In this document: positions 18,420 to 27,222 of the stretch, piece after piece
Position numbering within the stretch: position 1 is the stretch's first letter
How the letters are laid out: each line of letters begins with the position of its first letter
From: Novosphingobium sp.
GTDB lineage: Bacteria > Pseudomonadota > Alphaproteobacteria > Sphingomonadales > Sphingomonadaceae
Reading direction: 5' to 3'
DNA: 64,000 nucleotides
Assembly: GCA_024236235.1 (NCBI GenBank)
Contig: JACKKV010000002.1
Location: forward strand, 186,001-250,000
Made by a program: the position numbers and the translations under genes
Notes under the pieces: generated by a model
The model's database searches: none
Told to the model about the DNA's origin: nothing
The model's input: only the letters and a program-made list of their open reading frames with translations

Positions 18420-20656
18420 CTCCCCGGAATGCCGCTGGCCGGCGGGGCCGGTTCAGGCACGGACACTTCGGCCGGTGCCGGTTCTTCCATCAGCCCGCGC
18501 GCGATCAGCATCGCATCAGGGCTCGGATCGCGGCCGGCATAGGCGCGATAGAGCGTGGCGTAATCCATCGTATTGCCCCGGCTCAGCACCATCTTGCGGA
18601 ACAGGTCGCCGCCCCGGCGCGATACGCCATCGCCAGCCTTCAGGAAGGCAAAGGCATCATGCGCGATCATTTCCGTCCAGAGGTAGGAATAATAACCTGC
18701 GGCATAGCCATGGTCCCAGATGTGGCGGAAATAGGGGCTGAAATAGCGCGGCGGAACGAGATCGGTGCGCAGGCCAAGGCTGTCCAGCGCTGCCATTTCG
18801 AAGGCGTCCGCATCCGTTGGCGCCGCATCCGGCCCGAAGGCATGCCATTTCATGTCCAGCAGCGCGGCGGCCAGCACTTCGCCCAGCGCATAGCCCTGGT
18901 TGAATTTCCTGGCCCGGTCGATCTTGTCCAGCAGCGCTTGGGGGATCGGTTCGCCCGTCTGGTAATGCCTGGCGAAATTGGCCAGCACTTCCGGTTCGGT
19001 CGCGAAGTTTTCGTTGAACTGGCTGGGAAACTCCACGAAATCGCGCGCCGTATTCGTGCCCGAAATGGTGGGATAGGTCTGGTCCGCGAACAGCCCGTGG
19101 AGCGCATGGCCCATTTCGTGGAACATGGTGATCATTTCATCGAAGGTCACCAGCACCGGCTCGCCCGCAGGTGGCTTGGGGATGTTGAGCACATTGTAGA
19201 CCACCGGCTTCGTGCCCATCAGGCGCGATTGTTCCACGAAATTGCCCATCCAGGCGCCGCCCTGCTTGTTGGGGCGGGCGAAGGGATCGAAATAGAACAG
19301 GCCCAGTTCCGACCCGTCCGCATCGAACACGGTATAGACGGTCACATCTTCCTGATAGACCGGAAGGTCGGTGCGCTGTTCGAAGCGCAGCCCATAGACC
19401 AGACTGGCGGCATGGAAGACGCCGTCTTCCAGCACGCGCTTCATTTCGAAATAGGGGCGGGCCTCGGCCTCGTCGAAATCATATTTCGCGCGGCGCACCT
19501 TTTCCGAATAATAATCCCAGTCCCATGGCTGAACCGTGAAGAACTCCCCTTGCGCGCGGATGGCAACGTTCAGCTCCTCCGCCTCCGCCGCCTGCTTGGC
19601 GGACAGGTCGGGCACCATCCGGTTCATGAAATCCAGCGCTTCCGATGGCTGGCGCAGCATCCGGTCGTACATGGTGTAGCTGGCAAAATCGGGATAGCCG
19701 ATGGCCTGCGCCTTTTCCGCGCGCAGTTTCGCCATCTTGATGATGATCGCGCGCGTATCGTTTTCATCGCCCAGCGAGGTGCGGGTCACGCTCGCCTCAT
19801 ACAACCGCTTGCGCAGGTCGCGATTGTCCAGCTTGGCCAGCAGCGGCTGCTGCGTGGTGTTGATGAGGGGGAGGACATATGCGCCCTTCAGCCCGCGTTC
19901 CGCCGCTTCCTTCGCGGCCGCTTCGATTTCGGCATCGGTAAGCCCGGCCAGTTCCTTGCGCCGGTCCACCACCAGCGCGGCGCGTTTGGTCGCCTCTGTC
20001 AGCTTCTGGGAAAAATCGGTGCCCAGCGTCGAAAGTTCGGTGTTGATCTGCTTGACCCGTTCCTTGGCCGCCGGGTCCAGCTTCGCCCCGGCGTTGACGA
20101 AGTTCTGATAAGTCACTTCCAGCAGCCGCGCTTCCTCGCTGCCTGCGGGCAATTGCGCGCGGGCATCGTACAGCGCCTGAATGCGCGCAAACAGCGCGGG
20201 GTTGAGCAGGATCGCATCGCTATGCGCGGCCAGTTTGGGCGACAGCGCCTGTTCCACCGCGTCCAGCGTGTCATTGGTGTTCGCGCTCAGCACCGCGCCG
20301 AAGGCGGCATAGGCGCGGGTCAGCAACTGCCCGGAACGTTCCATCGCCACCAGCGTGTTGTCGAAGGTGGGCGGGGCGGGATTGCTGGCGATCGCTTCGA
20401 TCTCGGCCAGATGCGCGGCCATGCCCGCCTCGATCGCGGGCTGGTAATCGCCATCGCTGATCTTCGCAAAATCGGGCACGCCGAACGGCAGGGTGGATGC
20501 ATGCGCGAAGGGGTTGGCATCGGTAAAGGGCGCTGCCGCCGCTGCGGAGGCGGTTTCAGCGGGGGCGGGGGTTGCGTCCTGGGCAAGGGTCATGGCGGGG
20601 TAACCTGCGGCCAGCGCGGCAAGCGATGCGCTGGCAAAGAGATTGAGGGATTTCAC
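18416..20656 (-). CDS. dcp: M3 family peptidyl-dipeptidase (Dcp-like), exported
   Basis: Zinc metallopeptidase removing dipeptides from peptide C termini. The 746-residue protein has a signal peptide (VKSLNLFASASLAALAAGYPAMTLAQ) and a Pro/Ala spacer, then a full M3 domain with the zinc motif HEMGH (about residue 512) followed by the downstream FVEFPSQFNENF block with the third ligand Glu. A Pro-rich C-terminal tail (EEPAPAEVSVPEPAPP) is unusual for E. coli Dcp. The GTG at 20656 is chosen because the signal peptide begins there and AGGAG lies 11 bases upstream; the open frame to 20833 is Pro/Arg-rich and looks non-coding. Confidence 0.92.
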   Translation of the reverse strand: MKSLNLFASASLAALAAGYPAMTLAQDATPAPAETASAAAAAPFTDANPFAHASTLPFGVPDFAKISDGDYQPAIEAGMAAHLAEIEAIASNPAPPTFDNTLVAMERSGQLLTRAYAAFGAVLSANTNDTLDAVEQALSPKLAAHSDAILLNPALFARIQALYDARAQLPAGSEEARLLEVTYQNFVNAGAKLDPAAKERVKQINTELSTLGTDFSQKLTEATKRAALVVDRRKELAGLTDAEIEAAAKEAAERGLKGAYVLPLINTTQQPLLAKLDNRDLRKRLYEASVTRTSLGDENDTRAIIIKMAKLRAEKAQAIGYPDFASYTMYDRMLRQPSEALDFMNRMVPDLSAKQAAEAEELNVAIRAQGEFFTVQPWDWDYYSEKVRRAKYDFDEAEARPYFEMKRVLEDGVFHAASLVYGLRFEQRTDLPVYQEDVTVYTVFDADGSELGLFYFDPFARPNKQGGAWMGNFVEQSRLMGTKPVVYNVLNIPKPPAGEPVLVTFDEMITMFHEMGHALHGLFADQTYPTISGTNTARDFVEFPSQFNENFATEPEVLANFARHYQTGEPIPQALLDKIDRARKFNQGYALGEVLAAALLDMKWHAFGPDAAPTDADAFEMAALDSLGLRTDLVPPRYFSPYFRHIWDHGYAAGYYSYLWTEMIAHDAFAFLKAGDGVSRRGGDLFRKMVLSRGNTMDYATLYRAYAGRDPSPDAMLIARGLMEEPAPAEVSVPEPAPPASGIPGS

Positions 20657-20710
20657 GGCGGGAAGCACTCCTGTTCGTGGACGCGGGGGGTTTGCCCTAA
20701 GCTGGCCCGG

Positions 20711-20733
20711 TTGAACAGGGCCAGTTTGAACAG
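20711..20733. repeat. Direct repeat TTGAACAG in the dcp/methyltransferase gap
   Basis: Two exact copies of TTGAACAG, 15 bases apart start to start, lie in the 166-base divergent gap between dcp and the methyltransferase gene. The period is about one and a half helical turns. They could be operator half-sites for either gene; nothing else in the sequence shows which, and chance is possible. Confidence 0.3.
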
Positions 20734-20822
20734 AAGCTGAGCGAGCGGGCGCAGCGGAGCGGGCCGGGGATAATGGCGGCGCGGCCTTGCCAGCGGGCGG
20801 TGCGCGCGGCACAAGTGCAGCC

Positions 20823-22427
20823 ATGTCCAACACGCTCTATTACGGGGATAATCTGCACGTCCTGCGCGAACATGTGCGGGACGGCAGCGTGGACCTGATC
20901 TATCTCGACCCGCCGTTCAATTCCAACGCCAATTACAACATATTGTTCAAATCGCCCGAGGGGCAGGACAGCGACGCGCAGATCGAAGCCTTCGAGGATA
21001 CCTGGCACTGGAACGACACGGCGGAAACCGCCTTTGACGAAGTGATGAAGAGCGGGAACACCGCCGCCTTCGAACTGCTGCGGGCGATGCGCGCCTTCCT
21101 GGGCGAGAATGACATGATGGCCTATCTGGCCATGATGGCGGTGCGGCTGATCGAACTGCACCGGGTGCTGAAGCCGACGGGCAGCCTCTATCTCCACTGC
21201 GATCCCACCGCGAGCCACTATCTCAAGCTGCTGCTGGATGGGGTGTTTGGGGCCAGACAGTTTCGAAATGAAATTGTGTGGGAGCGCACAAATGCACACA
21301 ACATGAAGACCGCTGCATTCACTCGATCGAACGATGTGATTTTCTTTTATACGAAGTCTGATCATTACTCCTTCAATACCATTTACACCGACTACGGCCC
21401 TGAACAGATGAAGCGTTTCAAGGCGGACGAGAATGGGCGTCTGTATAAAGCTGAAAATCTTACGTTCTCGTCCGCAAATAAAAACCGTCAATTTGAATGG
21501 CGTGGCACAAGGCCGCCCGAAAATCGTTCATGGGGGGCATCGCTTGAACAGTTGGAGCAATGGTGGGCAGAAGGTCGAATTCTGAAAAAAAGAGATGGGT
21601 CTCCTAGGATGGATGGACTCAAAATCTACCTTGACGAAACCAAGGGGAAGCCAGTCGGAACAAATTGGACCGACATTAATAGGGTCGGCAACACATCCGG
21701 TGAACGCCTTGGCTATCCCACGCAAAAGCCGCTTGCCCTGCTCGAACGGATCATCGCCGCCTCGTCGAACGAGGGCGATGTGGTGCTCGATCCCTTTTGC
21801 GGCTGCGGCACCGCCGTTCATGCCGCGCAGAAACTGGGGCGGCAGTGGATCGGCATCGATGTCACTCATCTGGCCATTTCGCTGATCGAAAAGCGGATGA
21901 AGGATGCCTTTCCGGGCATATCCTTCACCGTGGAAGGCCGCCCGCAGGATCTGGCCGCCGCGATGGATCTGGCGGAACGCGACAAATACCAGTTCCAGTG
22001 GTGGGCCGTCAGCCTGGTCGATGCGCTGCCCTTCGGCGGGAAGAAGAAAGGCGCGGATGGCGGGATCGACGGGCTGATCTATTTCAAGCCCGACGGCAAG
22101 CGCACTGAAAAGGCCATCGTATCCGTCAAGGGCGGCAAGCATGTGGATGTGAAGATGATCCGCGACCTCCATTCTGCGATGGAGCGCGAAAAGGCCCCCT
22201 TCGGCGTGTTCATCTGCGCCGCCCTGCCCACCGGGCCGATGGAGAAGGAAGCCGCCGCCGTGGGCGTGTGGGAGAACGAATATACCGGGCGCACGCATCC
22301 GCGCCTGCAAATCCTGACGCTGGCCGAACTGTTCGCGGGCAAACGCCCCGATATCCCCTGGGTGGACGCCAGCGTGCTGAAAGCTGCGAAACGCGAAGAC
22401 CAGTCGAAACAGGGCAAGCTGTTGTGA
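20823..22427 (+). CDS. DNA methyltransferase fused to a Mrr-like nuclease domain
   Basis: A 534-residue two-domain protein. The N-terminal part is a beta-class amino-methyltransferase: catalytic DPPF (residues 29-32) comes before the SAM-binding motif DPFCGCGT (about 322-329), with a variable specificity region between them (about 140-295). The C-terminal ~150 residues resemble a Mrr-type PD-(D/E)XK fold: GADGGIDG (about 410) and the strand IVSVKGGKH (about 433) followed by IRDLHSAMEREKAPFGVF. In related proteins the strand reads QVK; here Ser replaces the Gln/Glu position, which may reduce cleavage. The specificity region is about 46 % GC in lines I counted against 65 % on both sides. No separate restriction gene is adjacent. 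The next gene overlaps its stop. Confidence 0.88.
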   Translation: MSNTLYYGDNLHVLREHVRDGSVDLIYLDPPFNSNANYNILFKSPEGQDSDAQIEAFEDTWHWNDTAETAFDEVMKSGNTAAFELLRAMRAFLGENDMMAYLAMMAVRLIELHRVLKPTGSLYLHCDPTASHYLKLLLDGVFGARQFRNEIVWERTNAHNMKTAAFTRSNDVIFFYTKSDHYSFNTIYTDYGPEQMKRFKADENGRLYKAENLTFSSANKNRQFEWRGTRPPENRSWGASLEQLEQWWAEGRILKKRDGSPRMDGLKIYLDETKGKPVGTNWTDINRVGNTSGERLGYPTQKPLALLERIIAASSNEGDVVLDPFCGCGTAVHAAQKLGRQWIGIDVTHLAISLIEKRMKDAFPGISFTVEGRPQDLAAAMDLAERDKYQFQWWAVSLVDALPFGGKKKGADGGIDGLIYFKPDGKRTEKAIVSVKGGKHVDVKMIRDLHSAMEREKAPFGVFICAALPTGPMEKEAAAVGVWENEYTGRTHPRLQILTLAELFAGKRPDIPWVDASVLKAAKREDQSKQGKLL

Positions 22428-23323
22428 CATGGCGTTCGAAGGGGACCTGGGTGCGCGAGGTGCTGGATCGCACCCTGATGACGGCAGATTTCTGGCAATC
22501 GAATATCCAAATTCACGAACTGGTCCGAAAGGATGACGAACTGCTTGCTGCGGCTGCGCGGATCGCAGACCAGATCGGCGATTTTTATCAACTCGTCGGC
22601 CAGCGGATGCCGGTTCGCAAGGAACGCGAAGGCTTGCCCCCGCGTGAAGCGCAACCCGTCGATTCTCGAACCCGGTCATGGGTCGTCGGCGGCGCAGCGG
22701 CAAAGGCGGTGGATGCCGCCTTCACGCTGCCCGATGCAGGCTGGATACGGATGACGATCGGCGGCTTGACCGGCGACAGCTACATCCGATGCAGTGACAT
22801 GTACGATCCCTTCCCGGACATGGTGGAATGGCTCGAAGCGATCTGTTCGGGCCAGCCCCATGCGGTGTGGGAAGTGGATTGTGAAGGTTTCGTCGCCTTG
22901 CTTGTCTATCATGCGGATACGCAAGTGTATGGCTGGGGTGACGGAGCGCGGCTGATCTGGTGTGAAGCGGGCCACGAGGTGTGGCAGCTGTCAGCGATGG
23001 CGGTGGAACCGCGCGCGCTGGTGGAAGGGATATGGCGCGCTTTCCAGGCGATGGTGCGCGAGCCGGCCTATGATCCTGCGCAATGGGAAGTCGCCTTGCA
23101 TGTGCCCGCCATCGATCCCGACATCTTCATCGACGATCTGGGCGACGATGACCGTTGCCGGATGGAACAGCTGTGGCGCGCGCATCCCTATGGCGGGCGG
23201 ATTCTGCATTGCCTTGAATCCGAAGCGATTGAACGCTTCCTGGCCGAACCGGACCCGGAACGGGGCACACTTGTCGAACGGTTCAGGCGGCGTAACTGGG
23301 CTCGGCGGCGCGCGGCTGATTAG
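22424..23323 (+). CDS. Unknown protein coupled to the methyltransferase-nuclease gene
   Basis: A 299-residue soluble protein that I cannot assign. The GTG at 22424 overlaps the upstream stop (GTGA), with AGGG about ten bases before it, so translation is probably coupled. The middle segment (IRMTIGGLTGDSYIRCSDMYD, then MVEWLEAICSG and VWEVDCEGF) looks like a compact alpha/beta domain. The last ~90 residues are acidic and then strongly basic at the end (RFRRRNWARRRAAD). There is no signal peptide or membrane segment. Coupling suggests it works with the fusion enzyme, for example as a regulator or accessory subunit, but this is inference. Base composition is like the chromosome. Confidence 0.75.
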   Translation: MTWRSKGTWVREVLDRTLMTADFWQSNIQIHELVRKDDELLAAAARIADQIGDFYQLVGQRMPVRKEREGLPPREAQPVDSRTRSWVVGGAAAKAVDAAFTLPDAGWIRMTIGGLTGDSYIRCSDMYDPFPDMVEWLEAICSGQPHAVWEVDCEGFVALLVYHADTQVYGWGDGARLIWCEAGHEVWQLSAMAVEPRALVEGIWRAFQAMVREPAYDPAQWEVALHVPAIDPDIFIDDLGDDDRCRMEQLWRAHPYGGRILHCLESEAIERFLAEPDPERGTLVERFRRRNWARRRAAD

Positions 23324-23355
23324 GGCAGCGTGCAACGCGCCGCTGGCCTGGCCCC

Positions 23356-23619
23356 TTACCGGCAGCGGGTGCGGTCGCCATCGCGGCAGGCGATGGCATC
23401 GGCCTTCCACGCGGCCATGGCCCGGTCGAAATCCGCCATCGCCAGATCATGCGCCTGCTGGCTGGCGGCGTTGGTGCTGAGCTGCGCCTGCGCGGCCTGT
23501 GCCTGTTCGCGGTTCAGCCGGGCGCGCTGCGCCTCTGCATCGGCGGGCGCGGCCAGGGCGGGCACGGCCAGCAGGGCCAGCGCGGCCCCGATGGCGGGAG
23601 ACAGGCGGATTGCGGTCAT
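23356..23619 (-). CDS. Small secreted protein with C-terminal CRxGDRTxC motif, copy A
   Basis: An 87-residue protein with a signal peptide (MTAIRLSP...VPALAAP) and a mature helical, Ala/Gln-rich part. It ends in ACRDGDRTRCR, whose two cysteines could form a small disulfide loop. The upstream same-strand gene at 23703 ends in ACRAGDRTACQ and has the same layout, so the two are paralogues. Function is unknown; the periplasm is the likely location. Confidence 0.72.
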   Translation of the reverse strand: MTAIRLSPAIGAALALLAVPALAAPADAEAQRARLNREQAQAAQAQLSTNAASQQAHDLAMADFDRAMAAWKADAIACRDGDRTRCR

Positions 23620-23702
23620 GGCGTGTTCCTGTTCATTGCGGCCCGGCCTCTCCCCCGTTCCCGCGCTTCGGGACGAAGGAGGGACCGGGTCCGGCTTGTG
23701 CC

Positions 23703-24086
23703 TTACTGGCAGGCGGTGCGATCCCCGGCGCGGCAGGCAGCGACATCGCGGCGCCAGTCTTCCATGGCCTGTTCGTAGCTTTGGCGGTCAGCGGCATAGC
23801 GCGACTGCTGCTGCTGATAGGCGGCCATGCGGATGCGATAGGCTTCGGCGTGCTGCGCCTCGTTCGCCTTGGCTTCCTCATACTGTTTCCACGCCGCGGC
23901 ATAACCCGCATCGCGCGCGGTGACTTGCGCCAGCATGTCGAGATTGAGCTGGCGGACCTTGGCCCGGTCCAGCGCCACGGCCTGTTCGCTCTGCATTTCG
24001 GGATCGCGCGGATCGTCGGCCATGGCTGCGCCCGGCAATGCGGCGGCGCCAAATGCCAGCGCCGCGAAGATGATATGCGTCCTCAT
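23703..24086 (-). CDS. Small secreted protein with C-terminal CRxGDRTxC motif, copy B
   Basis: A 127-residue protein with a signal peptide (MRTHIIFAALAFGAAALPGAAMA). The mature part is predicted to be almost entirely helical and rich in Ala, Gln, Tyr and Glu, possibly a short coiled coil (about 40-105). It ends in the same ACRxGDRTxC element as copy A, 84 bases downstream. The likely start has AGGAGACC just upstream (GGAG about nine bases before the ATG). No function is known to me. Confidence 0.75.
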   Translation of the reverse strand: MRTHIIFAALAFGAAALPGAAMADDPRDPEMQSEQAVALDRAKVRQLNLDMLAQVTARDAGYAAAWKQYEEAKANEAQHAEAYRIRMAAYQQQQSRYAADRQSYEQAMEDWRRDVAACRAGDRTACQ

Positions 24087-24186
24087 GTTTCCTGGTCTCC
24101 TTGTGCATTTTTCCGCACGCCCCGGACGCGCGGTGCCCCGCGAATCAGACTATTGGCCAAAAAGTTAACTTCGGGTTGATACGTGC

Positions 24187-24201
24187 GAACAGATGTGGAA
24201 C
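24187..24201 (+). promoter_or_regulatory. LexA (SOS) box upstream of uvrA
   Basis: GAAC-AGATGTG-GAAC, the reverse complement of the alphaproteobacterial LexA operator GTTC-N7-GTTC, lies about 70 bases before the uvrA start. The recA gene in this window carries the same operator. This predicts LexA repression of uvrA and induction by DNA damage. Confidence 0.85.
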
Positions 24202-24271
24202 ATTGCGCACTGCGGGGGCGCGGTGCATGCGCCTCTGGACTCTGTTCAACCAAGGCCCCACATCGCCCACC

Positions 24272-27184
24272 ATGGCACTCACCACCATTTCCGTGCGCGG
24301 CGCGCGCGAACACAATCTCAAAGGCATCGATATCGATCTGCCGCGCGATGCGCTGATCGTGATCACCGGTCTATCGGGCAGCGGCAAGTCGAGCCTGGCG
24401 TTCGACACGATCTATGCCGAAGGGCAGCGGCGCTATGTCGAAAGCCTGTCCGCCTACGCCCGCCAGTTCCTGGAGATGATGCAGAAGCCGGATGTCGAAC
24501 ATATCGACGGCCTCTCGCCCGCCATCTCGATCGAACAGAAAACCACCAGCCGCAACCCGCGCTCGACCGTGGCGACCGTTACCGAAATCTACGATTACAT
24601 GCGCCTGCTGTGGGCGCGGGTGGGGGTGCCTTACAGCCCCGCCACCGGCCTGCCGATCGAGGCGCAGACGGTTTCCAACATGGTTGACCGGGTGATGACC
24701 CTGCCCGAAGGGACGCGCGCCTATCTGCTCGCCCCCGTGGTGCGCGGGCGCAAGGGCGAATATCGGCGCGAACTGGCCGAATGGCAGAAGGCCGGCTTCA
24801 CCCGCGTGCGGATTGACGGGGAGATCTACCCGATCGAGGAAGCGCCCGCGCTCGACAAGAAGTACAAGCATGACATCGAAGTGGTGGTGGATCGCCTGGC
24901 CGTGCGCGAAGGGATTGAAACGCGGCTGGCGGACAGTTTCGAAACCGCGCTGAAACTGGCTGACGGGCTGGCCTATGTCGATCTGGCGGATGGGGTGGTG
25001 CCGGGGCGTGAGGACGAGGCGCAGGGCAAGAACCTCAAGGGCGCGGGGCTTCCCGCCAACCGCATCGTCTTTTCCGAGAAATTCGCCTGTCCGGTCTCGG
25101 GCTTCACGATCGAGGAGGTGGAACCGCGCCTGTTCTCCTTCAACGCGCCGCAGGGGGCCTGCGCGGCCTGCGACGGGCTGGGCGAAAAGCTGCTGTTCGA
25201 CCCGCAGCTGGTGGTCCCGAACGAGGCGCTGACGCTGAAGCAGGGCGCGGTGGTGCCCTGGGCCAAGTCGAACCCGCCTTCGCCTTATTACATGCAGGTG
25301 CTGGACAGCCTGGCGCGCGCCTATGGCTTTGACCTGACGACGCCGTGGAACGGGCTGGAGCCGGACCAGCGGGCGATCATCCTGCACGGCACCGGCGGCC
25401 TGCCGGTAGAACTCACCTTCAAGGACGGGCGCAAGAGCTATACCGTGCAAAAGCCGTTCGAGGGGGTGATCGGCAATCTCAATCGCCGCCTGATGCAGAC
25501 GGACAGCGCCTGGATGCGTGACGAACTGGCGAAGTTCCAGACCGCGCAGCCGTGCGAGGCGTGCGGCGGCAAACGCCTGAACGAGAAGGCGCTGGCGGTG
25601 AAAGTCGCGGGGCAGGATATCGCCGGGCCGGTGCGGCTGAGCGTGGCGGACGCGGTGGAATTCTTCGCGACGCTGCATGAAAAGCTGACTGATACGCAGA
25701 ACCAGATCGCCCGCGCCATCCTGAAGGAAATTAACGAGCGGCTGGGCTTCCTCAACAATGTCGGGCTGGATTACCTCAACCTCGACCGGACGAGCGGCAC
25801 GCTCAGCGGCGGGGAGAGCCAGCGCATCCGCCTCGCCAGCCAGATCGGCAGCGGGCTGTCAGGCGTGCTCTATGTGCTGGACGAACCCAGCATCGGCCTC
25901 CACCAGCGCGACAATGACCGGCTGCTGGAAACGCTCAAGCGGCTGCGTGATCTGGGCAATACGGTGATCGTCGTGGAGCATGACGAGGATGCGATCCGCG
26001 CCGCCGATCATGTGGTCGATCTCGGCCCCGGCGCGGGGGTGCACGGGGGCGAGGTGGTGGCGCAGGGCACGCTGGCGCAAGTGCTGGCGAGCGAGCGGAG
26101 CCTGACCGCCGCCTATCTCAACGGCACGCGCAAAATCGAAGTCCCGGCACAGCGGCGCAAGGGCAATGGCCACAAGTTGACAGTGCATGGTGCGCGGGCG
26201 AACAACCTGCGCAATGTCACCGCCTCCATCCCGCTCGGCACATTCACCTGCATCACGGGCGTATCGGGCAGCGGCAAGTCCAGCTTCACGGTGGACACGC
26301 TGCATGCCGGGGCCGCCCGTGCGCTGAATGGCGCGCGGGTTATCGCCGGGCCGCATGACAAGATCACGGGGCTGGAATATTGCGACAAGGTGATCGAGAT
26401 CGATCAGTCGCCCATCGGCCGCACCCCGCGCTCCAACCCCGCCACTTACACCGGCGCCTTCACTAACATAAGGGACTGGTTCGCCGGCCTGCCCGAAAGC
26501 GCGGCAAGGGGGTACAAGCCGGGGCGGTTCAGCTTCAACGTCAAGGGCGGGCGGTGCGAGGCGTGCCAGGGCGACGGCCTGATCAAGATCGAGATGCACT
26601 TCCTGCCCGACGTCTACGTCACCTGCGAGGAATGCCACGGCAAGCGCTACAACCGCGAAACGCTGGAGGTGAAGTTCAAGGGCCACTCGATCGCCGACGT
26701 GCTCGACATGACGATCGAGGACGCGGAGGAGTTCTTCAAGGCCGTGCCGCCGATCCGCGACAAGATGCACATGCTGAACGAGGTGGGGCTGGGCTACGTC
26801 AAGGTGGGCCAGCAGGCCACCACGCTATCGGGCGGGGAGGCGCAGCGGGTGAAACTGGCGAAGGAACTCAGCCGCCGCAGCACCGGGCAGACGCTCTACA
26901 TCCTCGACGAACCGACCACCGGCCTGCACTTCGAGGACGTGCGCAAGCTGCTGGAAGTGCTGCACCGGCTGGTGGACGGGGGGAACTCAGTCGTCGTCAT
27001 TGAGCACAACCTGGATGTCATAAAAACCGCCGACTGGCTGCTCGACCTTGGCCCCGAAGGCGGTGTCAGGGGCGGGGAGGTTGTTGCAACGGGCACCCCG
27101 GAAGAAGTGGCCAAGGAGGCGCGCAGTTTCACCGGTCAGTACCTCGCCCCGCTCCTGTCCCGCCGGGTGGAAGCGGCGGAATGA
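24272..27184 (+). CDS. uvrA: Excinuclease ABC subunit A
   Basis: Damage-recognition ATPase of nucleotide excision repair, 970 residues, full length. It has two ABC modules: Walker A GLSGSGKSS and GVSGSGKSS, signatures LSGGESQR and LSGGEAQR, and Walker B LYVLDEPSIGLH and LYILDEPTTGLH. Zinc-binding cysteine pairs are seen at CAACDG, CEACGG, CEACQG and CEECHG. The ATG at 24272 (MALTTISVRGAREHN) matches the usual N terminus; an open frame further upstream crosses the LexA box and is not used. The last ~60 codons are repeated as a degenerate copy immediately downstream (27223-27444). Confidence 0.97.
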   Translation: MALTTISVRGAREHNLKGIDIDLPRDALIVITGLSGSGKSSLAFDTIYAEGQRRYVESLSAYARQFLEMMQKPDVEHIDGLSPAISIEQKTTSRNPRSTVATVTEIYDYMRLLWARVGVPYSPATGLPIEAQTVSNMVDRVMTLPEGTRAYLLAPVVRGRKGEYRRELAEWQKAGFTRVRIDGEIYPIEEAPALDKKYKHDIEVVVDRLAVREGIETRLADSFETALKLADGLAYVDLADGVVPGREDEAQGKNLKGAGLPANRIVFSEKFACPVSGFTIEEVEPRLFSFNAPQGACAACDGLGEKLLFDPQLVVPNEALTLKQGAVVPWAKSNPPSPYYMQVLDSLARAYGFDLTTPWNGLEPDQRAIILHGTGGLPVELTFKDGRKSYTVQKPFEGVIGNLNRRLMQTDSAWMRDELAKFQTAQPCEACGGKRLNEKALAVKVAGQDIAGPVRLSVADAVEFFATLHEKLTDTQNQIARAILKEINERLGFLNNVGLDYLNLDRTSGTLSGGESQRIRLASQIGSGLSGVLYVLDEPSIGLHQRDNDRLLETLKRLRDLGNTVIVVEHDEDAIRAADHVVDLGPGAGVHGGEVVAQGTLAQVLASERSLTAAYLNGTRKIEVPAQRRKGNGHKLTVHGARANNLRNVTASIPLGTFTCITGVSGSGKSSFTVDTLHAGAARALNGARVIAGPHDKITGLEYCDKVIEIDQSPIGRTPRSNPATYTGAFTNIRDWFAGLPESAARGYKPGRFSFNVKGGRCEACQGDGLIKIEMHFLPDVYVTCEECHGKRYNRETLEVKFKGHSIADVLDMTIEDAEEFFKAVPPIRDKMHMLNEVGLGYVKVGQQATTLSGGEAQRVKLAKELSRRSTGQTLYILDEPTTGLHFEDVRKLLEVLHRLVDGGNSVVVIEHNLDVIKTADWLLDLGPEGGVRGGEVVATGTPEEVAKEARSFTGQYLAPLLSRRVEAAE

Positions 27185-27201
27185 CGACGACTGAAGGCCT
27201 G

Positions 27202-27220
27202 CCCCGGGCTTGACCCGGGG
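27202..27220. repeat. GC-rich palindrome, left of the uvrA remnant
   Basis: CCCCGGG-CTTGA-CCCGGGG, a 7-bp perfect inverted repeat inside CCTGCCCCGG...CCGGGGTG. The outer sequence is shared with the palindrome at 27251-27268. It sits 17 bases after the uvrA stop, where it could also act as a 3' hairpin for uvrA mRNA, though no U-tract follows. Confidence 0.65.
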
Positions 27221-27222
27221 TG

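Noticed and set aside
20711..20741. LexA-like box GAACAGAAGCTGAGC before the methyltransferase gene
   Set aside because: The second half reads GAGC instead of GAAC; with one mismatch in an eight-base motif this is likely to arise by chance.
24371..25678. Long open frame of 435 codons opposite uvrA
   Set aside because: It is antisense to conserved uvrA coding sequence; long shadow frames are expected at this GC content and its translation has no domain.
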